This document shows positions 43,325 to 52,786 of a DNA stretch of 64,000 nt, piece by piece (position 1 is the first letter of the stretch; every line of letters starts with the position of its first letter). The stretch lies in NCBI RefSeq assembly GCF_002954455.1, contig NZ_MSCC01000004.1, positions 68,783 to 132,782 of the forward strand, written 5' to 3'. The translations under genes and the position numbers were made by a program. The notes below the pieces were generated by a model. The model saw nothing but the letters and a program-made list of their open reading frames with translations. It did no database searches and was not told the origin of the DNA. This stretch comes from Photobacterium aquimaris (lineage in GTDB: Bacteria > Pseudomonadota > Gammaproteobacteria > Enterobacterales > Vibrionaceae).

Positions 43325-44329
43325 CTAATTACGGAGCTTAACTAAACGATTATTCGGTGCAATAAACGTGACTGAGTGAGCTTCAATGCTTTTAACGACA
43401 AAACCATTCACGTTATAACCAGGGTAAATAACGCGAAAACCATCTGGCGACATTAACGTAGCTGAGTATTTGTGATTCCACATATCAATGCTGGCTAATG
43501 TAACACCGTTAATGCGATAGACTTCTTGGATCGTATTAGTCTTAGGCTTTCTTACTATCTTCTTGTGCTTACGAACAACGGTCTTTTGTTTGTACGAACT
43601 GGACTTCTTGGCCTCTTGTTTCTTAGCTTCAATAACTTTCTTAGCGTTAGCCTGTTCGATACCATCAACTTTCGTATTTAGACGTATAAGGGCATTATCC
43701 GTTGAAAGTGACTTCTGATTAACAGCCGTAGTTAAGGTTTCTACCTTTGCATTGAGTGCTGTTACTTTATTTTCGTTACTGCCATTCATTTGGAACATCG
43801 TAAGCTGATCACTCGATAGCTTTTCGATAGCAGCCTTGTTTTCTTCAACAATTTGCGACTCATTAACGGCACGACTCTTAATACCGTCTAGTTGCTCTTG
43901 TATGAGCGCAACTTCACTTGCATAACCCTTGGCTTGGGTTTGTGCGTTTAAGCCCGTATACACGCCACCAGCAGCAAAAAGTAGACTAATACCAGTAACA
44001 CACCAGAGTAGGACGTTGCTTTTCCCTGTACTTGATCGTTTAGGTTCTTCATCATCCGGTATCTCTGTGTAAATAGGTTCAGCAACGTCTTTTTCTTCTT
44101 CTTTGCGGTACTGACTTTCTAAGCTATCATCAACCTCAGCATCATGGGCACTCTCAAGCTCAGGTTTAGGTTCAGGTTCAGGTTCTTGTCTTTCGATCAC
44201 TTCACCATCACCACTTACATCTTTACCATCACTCGATACTTCTAAATCAAGATCACCGGTAGGATGCTGTAGCTGTTCATCTTTATTATCGAACACTGCA
44301 AAATCATCATTCTTATCAGTTTTACTCAT
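43325..44329 (-). CDS. Bitopic coiled-coil protein of the transfer/pilus system (PilP-like C-terminus)
   Basis: A 334-residue protein: an acidic, Glu/Pro-rich cytoplasmic N-terminus (1-105), one membrane segment (NVLLWCVTGISLLFAAGGVY, about 106-125), a periplasmic coiled coil (135-230), a very basic linker (KKQEAKKSSSYKQKTVVRKH), and a C-terminal beta-rich domain. The last, with YRINGVTLASIDMW and GYNVNGFVVKSIEAHSV, resembles PilP/type II secretion C domains that join inner- and outer-membrane parts. It starts 8 bp after the PilL-like gene with GGGGGAAG. Exact family uncertain. Confidence 0.78.
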   Translation of the reverse strand: MSKTDKNDDFAVFDNKDEQLQHPTGDLDLEVSSDGKDVSGDGEVIERQEPEPEPKPELESAHDAEVDDSLESQYRKEEEKDVAEPIYTEIPDDEEPKRSSTGKSNVLLWCVTGISLLFAAGGVYTGLNAQTQAKGYASEVALIQEQLDGIKSRAVNESQIVEENKAAIEKLSSDQLTMFQMNGSNENKVTALNAKVETLTTAVNQKSLSTDNALIRLNTKVDGIEQANAKKVIEAKKQEAKKSSSYKQKTVVRKHKKIVRKPKTNTIQEVYRINGVTLASIDMWNHKYSATLMSPDGFRVIYPGYNVNGFVVKSIEAHSVTFIAPNNRLVKLRN

Positions 44330-44337
44330 ACTTCCCC

Positions 44338-44841
44338 CTAGCGATTATTGCTACCAACAAGAAACTTAAATGGCTTTTCTTTGTGGATAGGTTCAATGCC
44401 AACAAGATCTGCAGGGCAGATGATTTTTACTGTTCGCATTACTGGATCTACACGGTAATCAAAACCATCACCGATTAACGTGCCTATTAAATTACGAACG
44501 GTTACTTGGCTAACGCTACGTTGCACCAGTGGCAATGGTAACTGCATCAGACGATTAGCACTTGCCGTTAACTGACTTGGGGCAACAAGCGTATAACCAG
44601 TACGCAATAGCGTGTAATTCAATGCTTGACCCACAGTAGATACATTCTGTGGAAAAGTGATTGTAGTTACTGTCAGTAGGGGATCTTTTTGTTCAGCAGA
44701 TGTATTAACGTTAATTAGCGTTAAGCCATTTTCTACGTATTGTGGCAAACGATCTGGATTGTCGATTAGATTGGCGTTAGCTGTACTAGCCGCGCCTACT
44801 AGTAGTAATGCCGTTGTTAATTTAGATATGGATAACTTCAT
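44338..44841 (-). CDS. PilL-like protein, N-terminal domain (TIGR03748-like)
   Basis: A 167-residue exported protein (signal peptide MKLSISKLTTALLLVGAAST, then ANA). The pattern TVGQALNYTLLRTGYTL, LPQYVENGLTLINVN and QVTVRNLIGTLIGDGFDYRVDPV fits the PilL N-terminal family that heads MPF_G transfer clusters and thin-pilus loci, a secretin-like N domain at the outer membrane. First gene of the operon 44841 to 42505. The recurring 24 bp motif lies 110 bp upstream. Confidence 0.78.
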   Translation of the reverse strand: MKLSISKLTTALLLVGAASTANANLIDNPDRLPQYVENGLTLINVNTSAEQKDPLLTVTTITFPQNVSTVGQALNYTLLRTGYTLVAPSQLTASANRLMQLPLPLVQRSVSQVTVRNLIGTLIGDGFDYRVDPVMRTVKIICPADLVGIEPIHKEKPFKFLVGSNNR

Positions 44842-44949
44842 TAGTAATAAACCTCATTATTCGTGAGATCATTATCAGGGAAGTTTTATTTGTGAGCCGT
44901 TTTAGTCACTCAGCCGATATATTGTAGCTGTAGTAGAAGTTCATGATTC

Positions 44950-44973
44950 GATATTGCAAACAACAAAAACAAT
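44950..44973 (-). promoter_or_regulatory. Recurring 24 bp motif upstream of the pilL-like operon
   Basis: Minus strand ATTGTTTTTGTTGTTTGC followed by AATATC. Same orientation relative to the operon as at 18804; a TACAAT hexamer lies about 23 bp downstream. Confidence 0.45.
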
Positions 44974-45073
44974 CTATTTTGCAGGCTAATGTGGTCTGTG
45001 AGCGAATTTGGACTGCTATATGTAGGTTATGCCGCTGGCTTTTTACATTCCAGGGGGATTAGTCTAACTAAGT

Positions 45074-45140
45074 TATGCCCCATTATCATTCAGAGCAAAT
45101 ACTCATTCATATCGCATTAACATGATTTTGGATTAGTTCT
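45074..45140. repeat. Imperfect direct repeat, left copy
   Basis: Matches 47161-47225 over about 65 bp, with the identical core AATACTCATTCATAT and a shared TTTTGGATT. The copies flank the gene at 45316. Confidence 0.65.
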
Positions 45141-45315
45141 CGTAATGAATTTAACTTCGTTGTTTAGTTAAACATCAATTCAGACGTTTTATAAAGCAAC
45201 TCCTCTATAAGCAGTAAAATAATGTTACTAGCGTCATGATTTTATATACAGATATCAAGTATGATCGCCCAAATTTTTAGTTATTCATTCAAGTTAATTA
45301 CAATTCAGGAGAACC

Positions 45316-47022
45316 ATGTTACAGATCTGTTCGGGAAAACTATTTCAAGACACTGTTGAGTATAGAAATCAATTGAGAGGGATCATTTATACTAACTTAC
45401 GGTTCGGATTTGGGCGAGATGAGAAACTTGATACCGAAGCTGGCTCTCTCTTGTCAACGTCAAACTTGGGGCTATCTAATGCAATCGTTTACGAAATAGA
45501 GGAACTAATAGAATCTAATGGGCAAGGGAAAGGTATTCTTGTTTCACATGCCGTTGATCCATATATATTAGATTTCTCAACTATTATTTCTTTTGCTCTG
45601 AATTGTACTGCTTCACCAAGTTATACTCTCACAGATCGGCTTTTAAGTAATCAAAAGGGAGTTTCGACACATACGGTACCTAGTAAAGTCGTAAAAAGCT
45701 TTTTTGATAAAGACGTTTATTGTACTGAGGCTGACGGTGAACATTTACGTCAATTTGTAAAGCACTTAATTGGACTTGAAAGGCAAACATATTTAAGTGT
45801 GATGCGAGCAATAAGAACATATGTCACTGGTATACAACGCGTAGCTGATGACTTTGAACTAGCATATACATTACTTGTAGCATCAATAGAATCTCTAGCT
45901 CAAGACTTTGATGGACATAAGTCCTCTTGGAGTAGTTATGATCAAAAAAAGAGAAGTTTAATTGATAAAGCACTCTCTGGAGCCAGCAATGAAGTATCAG
46001 AAAGCGTAAGAAAAGCTATTCTTGATATCGAACATACATCATTAGGCAGAAGGTTTCGGGATTTTTCTATAGAACACCTTAAGCCTTCATACTTTCGAGA
46101 AGAAGCAGTCGGTGTTGTTCATCCTATTTCAAAATACGATTTACCAAAAGCATTAGCAAATGCTTATCAAGCTCGCTCCCAATATATTCATAATTTGAGA
46201 ACACTTCCAAGTCAGTTAACTAATACTATCGAGTATTCTGAATCCACTCAGATTGATAATAAAGCTTGGTTGACCATTCAAGGCTTGTCTAGGTTGGCAA
46301 GACACATCATAACTGAGTTTGTTCAACGACAAGTAACAATTGATAAGGAGGTTTATAACTACTCTCTCGAAAGATCTGGCATCATACAAATGAAGTTAGC
46401 ACCACAATATTGGGTGGGAAGGACTGAGTTATATCATGGTTCGGGTAGCGAGAAACTTGAAGGTTTTCTGTCGCAAATAGCCTCGCATATGTCTGGAACT
46501 AAGGGAGGAGTTGCTACGGACTTAAGAGAGTTACTAACAAAAGTGGAGAAAAGTATCCATGAATTAAAAAAAGAAGATAAATTACCTTATATAGCACTCT
46601 ACTTTATTTTTAATGCATCTGTATCCGAAGAGCAAATGACAGAAAATACAGTAAGCTTTAATGATCGTTTTAACAATGAGTTGATGTCACCAAGCTCAGA
46701 ATCATTACTTGTACACAGCCTCTTTAATATAACGCCGCCTTGGGAAATGGATGAGTATCATCGTACTTTGATGCGTTATTTTGAAAAACGAGATAATAGA
46801 TTTAGTTTCCGTGCTCCTGTATTGTTTGAAGCAGGAATGATATTGAGTTTGGCTGAAAGTTATCGTGTTAAGGAAGATCTTTCAACAGCAGTAAATTTAG
46901 TTTCTATGGCAGTTGAAAACTATCCTGGACATGAAGCATTGATACAGTTTGAACAGGATTTTAAACTTGAGAGTAAGCCAATAGAATGGCAAACAATCCT
47001 GATGCCAAAAATTGAAACGTAA
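45316..47022 (+). CDS. Large unknown protein with HEPN-like (Apea-type) motif
   Basis: A 568-residue protein. Near residue 290, ANAYQARSQYIHNLRTLP has the R-x4-H signature of HEPN RNases and resembles the Apea-like HEPN domain of defence-associated proteins, where the motif also lies in a helix following an all-helical region. Other parts are helical and unrecognised. AGGAGAACC precedes ATG. Flanked by 65 bp direct repeats, one before this gene and one before the next plus-strand gene. An abortive-infection or sensor role is possible but unproven. Confidence 0.72.
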   Translation: MLQICSGKLFQDTVEYRNQLRGIIYTNLRFGFGRDEKLDTEAGSLLSTSNLGLSNAIVYEIEELIESNGQGKGILVSHAVDPYILDFSTIISFALNCTASPSYTLTDRLLSNQKGVSTHTVPSKVVKSFFDKDVYCTEADGEHLRQFVKHLIGLERQTYLSVMRAIRTYVTGIQRVADDFELAYTLLVASIESLAQDFDGHKSSWSSYDQKKRSLIDKALSGASNEVSESVRKAILDIEHTSLGRRFRDFSIEHLKPSYFREEAVGVVHPISKYDLPKALANAYQARSQYIHNLRTLPSQLTNTIEYSESTQIDNKAWLTIQGLSRLARHIITEFVQRQVTIDKEVYNYSLERSGIIQMKLAPQYWVGRTELYHGSGSEKLEGFLSQIASHMSGTKGGVATDLRELLTKVEKSIHELKKEDKLPYIALYFIFNASVSEEQMTENTVSFNDRFNNELMSPSSESLLVHSLFNITPPWEMDEYHRTLMRYFEKRDNRFSFRAPVLFEAGMILSLAESYRVKEDLSTAVNLVSMAVENYPGHEALIQFEQDFKLESKPIEWQTILMPKIET

Positions 47023-47502
47023 TGTGTAAAATTGGGCATCGGCAACAACGGTGGCCTTTGATGTTTTGAGATACCCAAGCTATCCGATAGGTAGATTTAA
47101 TCCTTGCAGTCTATAACGTTTCTGTCTAGTTCTGAGTTAGCTACTTGGTTAACTCATACTTGCCCCTTTATCAGTTAGACCTAATACTCATTCATATTGT
47201 ATTAACGTATTTTTGGATTGGTTTTATCTACATATCCTTGTGCTAATAATACTTATTTAATCTATTTCACATTTTCTACATTTAGAACAAATACTTTCAA
47301 ATAAAAATATAATCAATCCGTTGATATTTAAAAGCTAAATTAATTATGATTTACGGGTATTAGTGGCATCAGAGGCATAATTGCATATGATAACAAGAAT
47401 ATTTACTAATGCGTTTTTATTAATACCAAATCAATGGCTTACTTGACTTTTGCCTATGCTTTGTTTAGATTCATATCGGTATCAGATGATGGGGAGGACG
47501 CA
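47023..47502. other. Intergenic region with right repeat copy
   Basis: About 480 bp without a gene, holding the second copy of the 65 bp repeat (47161) that also precedes the 45316 gene. Confidence 0.45.
47161..47225. repeat. Imperfect direct repeat, right copy
   Basis: Counterpart of 45074-45140; both copies are upstream of plus-strand genes, so they may be duplicated promoter regions or the edges of an insertion. Confidence 0.65.
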
Positions 47503-47521
47503 ATGGGCGTAGTTCAATTCC

Positions 47522-48649
47522 TTGAGTATTGTTCCGGCAGGTTCAATTTCTGCCCTCCTCGCCCTAATAGGTTTTGTTATGGCTTGTGAATTACATCAAT
47601 CATGGAAAATTATCATATCACTTAATGATAGCAGTCCAAACTACTACCTTTCGAATAAAATTTTTAACGTAAAAGCAAGTAAGTCTTTTATGCGTAAAAT
47701 GGGTGGAGGTATGGAAAACTTCCAGTTGAGCCCTGATGTACTTTCTCCCACTGCTGCATTTCATGATGCCATCTTAAAAAATGTTACGGATTTAGGTTTT
47801 TCTGGTCGAACTCTTCCTTATAAATACAAAGACAACGAAGTAAATATACGCATCCATCATTATTTTGGTAAATATATCTCAATTACACTTATCCTACAAA
47901 AAGGACGAGAGGTATCGGTTGATAATTTAATTGAAAGTAATAAGCTTGAAAATAATCCAGATTTATACAAATTAGTATGTACAATTGCTGGATTGATCAC
48001 TGATGGAAATCTTAGAAAATTTTCCCCAAAGACTTCAATTCCTTCGATATCTTGTTGCCAAGTAAAATCGTTTTTTGAAAGTGTAACAGACAAAGTGCTT
48101 GTTTCATCATTAACCGGACATTCACACGCTACTGATAATATAGTAAGTAAGGTGGTAATTAAAAATGAATGTCATCAGATAAATGACGCGCTTACTTTAG
48201 TCGATAAACAAGGCCTACTCCAATATATTCCTAATTCAGCTTTAGATAATAGAGAAACCAAATCTAAGTTTGAAAGTTGTAGTTCCTTATTTGAATTGTT
48301 TTCAATTATCAGCAAGTCATTTCATGACCAATACTTAGATAATAATAATCTTTTTTTCTCAAGCGTTGATAGGTTGGTAAATAAATCATCATTGGTAACT
48401 AAAAGTTATACATCACAAATGACAATTGAAGTACTAGCAAATACATTTAATATATCAGAACAACTTGAGAGAACAAGTCGGTTATTACTTCCAAAAAAAG
48501 AAGAAAAAATTCAAAAAAATAAAGGGTTATTTGATCGGTTTTTTACTGAGTACTGGGGATCGAATGACTTCTTTACAACATTTATACCAATAGTTGTATC
48601 AATAGTTGGTGCAACTTTTTTAGCTTTCTGGGCTTGGTATAAAAAATAA
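47522..48649 (+). CDS. Membrane-anchored unknown protein, start possibly frameshifted
   Basis: About 375 residues from TTG 47522. It has an N-terminal hydrophobic segment (SISALLALIGFVMA) and a C-terminal membrane helix (TTFIPIVVSIVGATFLAFWA, then WYKK), with a soluble middle of unknown type. A very good ribosome-binding site (GGGGAGGACGCA) and ATG lie at 47503, but in a different frame that ends after 28 codons. Either a frameshift near 47520-47540 has separated the true start from the body, or a small ORF overlaps it. Neighbour of the HEPN-like gene; perhaps a two-gene defence unit. Confidence 0.62.
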   Translation: MSIVPAGSISALLALIGFVMACELHQSWKIIISLNDSSPNYYLSNKIFNVKASKSFMRKMGGGMENFQLSPDVLSPTAAFHDAILKNVTDLGFSGRTLPYKYKDNEVNIRIHHYFGKYISITLILQKGREVSVDNLIESNKLENNPDLYKLVCTIAGLITDGNLRKFSPKTSIPSISCCQVKSFFESVTDKVLVSSLTGHSHATDNIVSKVVIKNECHQINDALTLVDKQGLLQYIPNSALDNRETKSKFESCSSLFELFSIISKSFHDQYLDNNNLFFSSVDRLVNKSSLVTKSYTSQMTIEVLANTFNISEQLERTSRLLLPKKEEKIQKNKGLFDRFFTEYWGSNDFFTTFIPIVVSIVGATFLAFWAWYKK

Positions 48650-48809
48650 TGCGTCGCAGTTAGAGTGCATATAGCAGATAAGGATATTTATCGCGTAGTC
48701 GATACCTATCCGAAGTGTTGGATAAGTCCAGTCCCATTATATAAGTAAATATTGGAAGTACCAAATGTGCAATCAGATATCAGAATAACTCTCTCCACTC
48801 TAGGTTAAA

Positions 48810-48842
48810 AAAACCCACCTCTCGCGAAGTGAGATTTTTATC
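48810..48842. terminator. Terminator between convergent genes
   Basis: TCTC, GCGAAG loop region and TGAGA with AAAAAAA before and TTTTTA after. Short stem, but well placed between the genes ending at 48649 and 48852. Confidence 0.5.
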
Positions 48843-48851
48843 ATTTAAGCG

Positions 48852-51443
48852 CTATTTTTTGGTTCTTCGCGCTTTTAGCGCAGCAAAGTAAGCCTTTAGC
48901 TTCTCGAAATCATCTGTAACTTCCGCAAAGTCAGGCACGCCTTCATTCAGCTCAGGCGCTTGGTCATGTCCATACATAAAAGTACTGCACTTCGACATGC
49001 CTTCCTCGATGGCAGTATAGTCTTCTGGGGTGATACCTCCCTTTTCGACAACATCCTTGAGGCTTTGTGTTTTCACACTTCGACCAAATCTTTCAACGAC
49101 TTTCTTGAATAGCCATTCCTCAACAAGCCTTTCCCATGTTTCACGCATCTTGTTATACGTTAACTTAGCCATAGCTTCGTAGCCGTCAACATCTCCAGCA
49201 TCTTCAAGCTGCTTCAAAGGAACCATTATCTTGTTTAGATCTTTGACTCGATCGCCAGTTGATTTAACATCCCACGGCGGCTCAGATGTAGGGAACCCAG
49301 CAAGCTTCCCACGTTTCACAATTGAAATAGCCGAGTACTTCGAATTGGCCTTTTTAGTTGCCTCTCCGAGCATGACTAAAAATGACATGTCATGGGTAAA
49401 CACAATGACCTGACGGCTTTGTGCTTCCTCTGCGATGCGGGCAGCAAACTTTCTTCGCCACTTATGATCGAGAGAGTTAATTGGGTCATCAAAAACAATC
49501 GCTGATTTTCGGTCATCAACAATAAGTTCAGCCATGAACCCAGCCAAAGCAACGCACTTTTGTTCGCCTTCACTGGCGATGTCAGAAACGTTGTTTCGCT
49601 TGCCTGTCATACTAAACTTCAACATTTGCTTGCCGCGAGAGCCGCGAGTTTCAGTGCCTACATCGAAGTTTCTAAACTCAAGTTTCTTCAACTCAGCCTC
49701 AAACACTTTGCTAAGCTCGCCAATAGCACCCATTTTGGCAATGTTATTTGTTTGAGTGGTTATAATTGTTGATAAGCAAGATTGAGTGACAGCGTTATAT
49801 AAACCAATAATTCTCAGGCGCTCAATCTCGTTGAGAATGTTTTGCTTAGATAATGTAAACAGCTTTCTGTCATCAAGTTCGTTAATAGCCTGTGACGCAG
49901 TAACGATCTGCTTAGTTAACCCCTCATTGGTTTTAACTGCATCTTCTTTGACCTTTAAAGAAACAATTTGCCCGTTGATCCAATCTAGCGCTTTGTAATC
50001 AATTGGAACAATAGAGAAGTCCGGTACCTGTTTAGTAAGATTCGAACAGAGAACTTTTAACGACTCTTCCAGTGCGATAAAACTCTTACTTATTTCTGGA
50101 TTAAATTCAGCCACCTTGCCTAGCATAAACTCATAAGGTTTTAGGTTGAATGACAGTCGCCTTAGAGCCGCAATTGAACTATCAAATTTAACTTTTGCCT
50201 TGCAGGCTTCCATCTGAGTTTTATCTTGGAGATAGTCGTTAAATAGCTTTAGTTTTTCGGCAGATGCTTCCGAGACAGGTTGCAAGCAAGTAGGGCAGGC
50301 TTCTCCCGCTGCTGCTGGGAACGATAATGCCGTATTATGCTTTAGTACGAATGTCTGAACGTGATTCCACATCTCTCTCCACTCAGGTGAGCAAATACCT
50401 GATAGTTCGTGACCTTCAATTGCCTGCTTGCGAGCTATCTCTGCTGCTGCCTGTTTGGTTTGATAGTCATCGTAATTGAGTTTTATCGTATCAAACTGCT
50501 TTTCATCGAGTTTGGCTCTTAGTTGATTAAAGTAAGTACTAAGAGGGTTTAGCTCTTTTCGACTGTCACTAAACCCTTTTCTAAGCTGCTCAGGTGTACT
50601 GGTTTGCAGTTTAACAAGCTCTGCTTTTAATACTGGGATTGATTCATCTTCTTCTTTGCTCAGACAGATGGCATCAACGGCCTCTGATTTTGTGGCGCCA
50701 GACAAGCCAAATACAAACGCTGCGGTTTTACCTCCAGGTCTACATTGAGGTAACGAAGCGGCAACGTTATATGGTCTTTTCTCTGACTCGTTTGCAGCTC
50801 TTACATAATCACAAGCCCTCATTAGCTGAGACAATAATTTCATTCCCGCAGGCTTGTAATCAATCGAGTCCTCGTCAGAGATGTAATGCGCCGCCGAAGT
50901 GTTGTCAAAAATTCGAATCGACTTTAAATCTTCATGTGAGTTTCCAGAGAGAAGCCATGGAATGTCGTGCTTGTCCTCGCCAATCAAAAGAGAGATGTCC
51001 GCAGCAGGCTCACCTGTTTGAGTGTCGTAGATGTTCGAGATGATTTTTGGAGTACTACCGCGAGTAAGACAGGCGTTCTTTAAAATCTTTGCATAGCTAG
51101 ATTTACCCGAACCATTATCGCCATAAACTGCGGTCAGACCTTCGCTTTCAAATACAATAGATTTGTTCGGGGCAAGCGCTGAAACATTAGCAACGTTGCT
51201 AATACATACCAACTTTACTGGATGCTTTTCTTCGCCAAAGCCTGCTAGATCTAGCAAAGCTATACTGACCGCATAAGCATCACTTTGTGGTTGCAAACCT
51301 GCTTCTTCTTTAGAAAGAGCAAACAGTAATTGCAAATCACCGTCATCAAGTTCGCCTTTATTTGCTGCCAATCTGAGAGCGTGACGCCACCAGAGGTTCC
51401 TCTTTAGCTTATTAGCCCAGCCAACAACGCTTTCTATCGACAC
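48852..51443 (-). CDS. AAA_13 ATPase with zinc hook (RloC/PrrC-like), probable defence protein
   Basis: An 863-residue SMC/Rad50-like ATPase: Walker A YGDNGSGKSSYAKIL near residue 108, coiled coils on either side of a zinc-hook motif ACPTCLQPV near 382, an ABC signature region near ASEGEQKCVALAGF, Walker B SAIVFDDPINSLDH near 648, then VFTHDMSF. This layout is that of AAA_13 proteins including RloC and PrrC, phage-induced anticodon nucleases. The C-terminus has R-x3-E (RETWE) and YGHD 55 residues later, which could correspond to the PrrC Arg-Glu-His triad, but this is unproven. GTG at 51443 after TTTGGAGAATAAT is chosen over TTG 51455. The gene looks richer in GC than its neighbours. Confidence 0.82.
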   Translation of the reverse strand: MSIESVVGWANKLKRNLWWRHALRLAANKGELDDGDLQLLFALSKEEAGLQPQSDAYAVSIALLDLAGFGEEKHPVKLVCISNVANVSALAPNKSIVFESEGLTAVYGDNGSGKSSYAKILKNACLTRGSTPKIISNIYDTQTGEPAADISLLIGEDKHDIPWLLSGNSHEDLKSIRIFDNTSAAHYISDEDSIDYKPAGMKLLSQLMRACDYVRAANESEKRPYNVAASLPQCRPGGKTAAFVFGLSGATKSEAVDAICLSKEEDESIPVLKAELVKLQTSTPEQLRKGFSDSRKELNPLSTYFNQLRAKLDEKQFDTIKLNYDDYQTKQAAAEIARKQAIEGHELSGICSPEWREMWNHVQTFVLKHNTALSFPAAAGEACPTCLQPVSEASAEKLKLFNDYLQDKTQMEACKAKVKFDSSIAALRRLSFNLKPYEFMLGKVAEFNPEISKSFIALEESLKVLCSNLTKQVPDFSIVPIDYKALDWINGQIVSLKVKEDAVKTNEGLTKQIVTASQAINELDDRKLFTLSKQNILNEIERLRIIGLYNAVTQSCLSTIITTQTNNIAKMGAIGELSKVFEAELKKLEFRNFDVGTETRGSRGKQMLKFSMTGKRNNVSDIASEGEQKCVALAGFMAELIVDDRKSAIVFDDPINSLDHKWRRKFAARIAEEAQSRQVIVFTHDMSFLVMLGEATKKANSKYSAISIVKRGKLAGFPTSEPPWDVKSTGDRVKDLNKIMVPLKQLEDAGDVDGYEAMAKLTYNKMRETWERLVEEWLFKKVVERFGRSVKTQSLKDVVEKGGITPEDYTAIEEGMSKCSTFMYGHDQAPELNEGVPDFAEVTDDFEKLKAYFAALKARRTKK

Positions 51444-51648
51444 ATTATTCTCCAAACAGGTTATGTTTCAGGAATATATACGCCTAATTTCACTATAGTC
51501 AATTAGTTGCAATTACCTTTGAGCAAGCGGACACGAGGAATATTCAGCCTGTGCGACATAGATCCCACACTTGTAGTGTGAGGATACTACGCTTTACTCT
51601 AATTGATACCCCATTTGGATATTGTTATAGTTCTTAAACGGTTAGGGG

Positions 51649-52008
51649 ATGATTAATAACGAGACCTGTTTAGCTGCCGCGATATCTGCAGCAGAGGTAA
51701 CTAGACCGCTGCCACTTATTTCAAAAAAGCACCTCATTGAATACGTCGGTAAGATGATCACAACTCACAAATTGTGTCAGCAAACCAATTCAGATTATCG
51801 ACGAGTTAAGAGACTAATGAATGCTGGTGTGGCAGCAAAAAATGCTGTAGGGAAACTAATCGACAAGCGAGTAGCTACCACCAAAACAGCAAAGCTATCG
51901 CCCAGTGAGATGATTAGCATTTACGTGACATTATTTAGAAAAGAGAACGGTCAAGTGATGTTAGCTACAAAGTTTAATGTTCTATTAGGGAAAGAGTTAA
52001 TTGAGTGA
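51649..52008 (+). CDS. Unknown basic protein, 119 residues
   Basis: Alanine/lysine-rich soluble protein with no recognised domain. AGGGG lies directly before ATG, unusually close for a ribosome-binding site, so the start is uncertain. It is divergent from the ATPase gene. Confidence 0.55.
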   Translation: MINNETCLAAAISAAEVTRPLPLISKKHLIEYVGKMITTHKLCQQTNSDYRRVKRLMNAGVAAKNAVGKLIDKRVATTKTAKLSPSEMISIYVTLFRKENGQVMLATKFNVLLGKELIE

Positions 52009-52383
52009 ATTGTCTTGTATAGGCTGTATTAGGTAGCGCTTCTCCTTATCTTCGTTGGACGTCAAGTTCAGCGATTTGCCTTACTTTTAGTTATTCATGA
52101 ATCGCTAATATTCGATTATCTGAAACTAATTTTTGTCCAGAAGTTGCTCAGGGATAGATTAGGCTTTATTGATAGATTAGGCTTTATTACATATTGGTAT
52201 TTTGGCTTTTATCTGTTTTTTAAGATAAAGAGCGAGCTACTAACTCATTAATAGACATAAGTAGCTTGCTCGATTATTGGCTTTTTTTAGGGCTATTCGC
52301 GCTTGAGTACATTCATACAGAGTTCTTTTTGCGAGTTTAACCATCTTTCCTAAACGATGCGGCTGGTGGCCGGCATGAAGCTC
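52009..52383. other. Intergenic region with short tandem repeat and terminator
   Basis: Contains an 18 bp direct duplication GATAGATTAGGCTTTATT at 52153-52170 and 52171-52188, and a hairpin at 52228. No gene seen. Confidence 0.55.
52228..52278. terminator. Hairpin, probable terminator
   Basis: GAGCGAGCTACT and AGTAGCTTGCTC form a 12 bp stem with one mismatch between convergent genes; a T run follows about 12 bp later on the plus strand. Confidence 0.5.
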
Positions 52384-52698
52384 CTATTTCGTATTTGACA
52401 ACGGTGGGCAGTAGTCATCTGTTTCAGTTCTAAACCAAGTCTCGCCATTGGCATCTGTTTTTTCATAAAAGCGTCTAACTTCACCATTTGCGTGACGTTC
52501 GACAAACATTACTGTTCCATCTTGTCGAATTTCTTCAGTTTCTAATGGTTGAAGGTCTTTGTATTGTTGCATACGCTCACCACCCACAGAACTACCAGCT
52601 CGAAGTGCGGCAGACGCTACTCGTTTTTCATTATTGATAGTATTGAAGTGTGTGGCTGCTATCGCGTCATTTATGTCAGATTTTGTATAGCCCGTCAT
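52384..52698 (-). CDS. Unknown protein, 104 residues
   Basis: Soluble acidic protein with no recognised family. ACGGAGATTTTACA before ATG gives a good start. Probably a single-gene unit upstream of the hairpin at 52228. Confidence 0.7.
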   Translation of the reverse strand: MTGYTKSDINDAIAATHFNTINNEKRVASAALRAGSSVGGERMQQYKDLQPLETEEIRQDGTVMFVERHANGEVRRFYEKTDANGETWFRTETDDYCPPLSNTK

Positions 52699-52786
52699 TG
52701 TAAAATCTCCGTATTAAGATAAATCAATAATACGATGTACGGCTGGCTAGTCAATGATCTTACTTTCATGACATTTCAATTGTTTG

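Larger units (their letters stand above)
44842..45315. other. Divergent intergenic region, 0.47 kb
   Basis: Holds the 24 bp motif at 44950, the promoter region of the pilus operon (minus) and the left copy of a 65 bp repeat at 45074. No gene seen. Confidence 0.5.

Noticed and set aside
49534..49772. Small plus-strand frames within the AAA_13 ATPase gene
   Set aside because: Lie wholly antisense to a long gene with clear motifs; a common effect in GC-richer genes.
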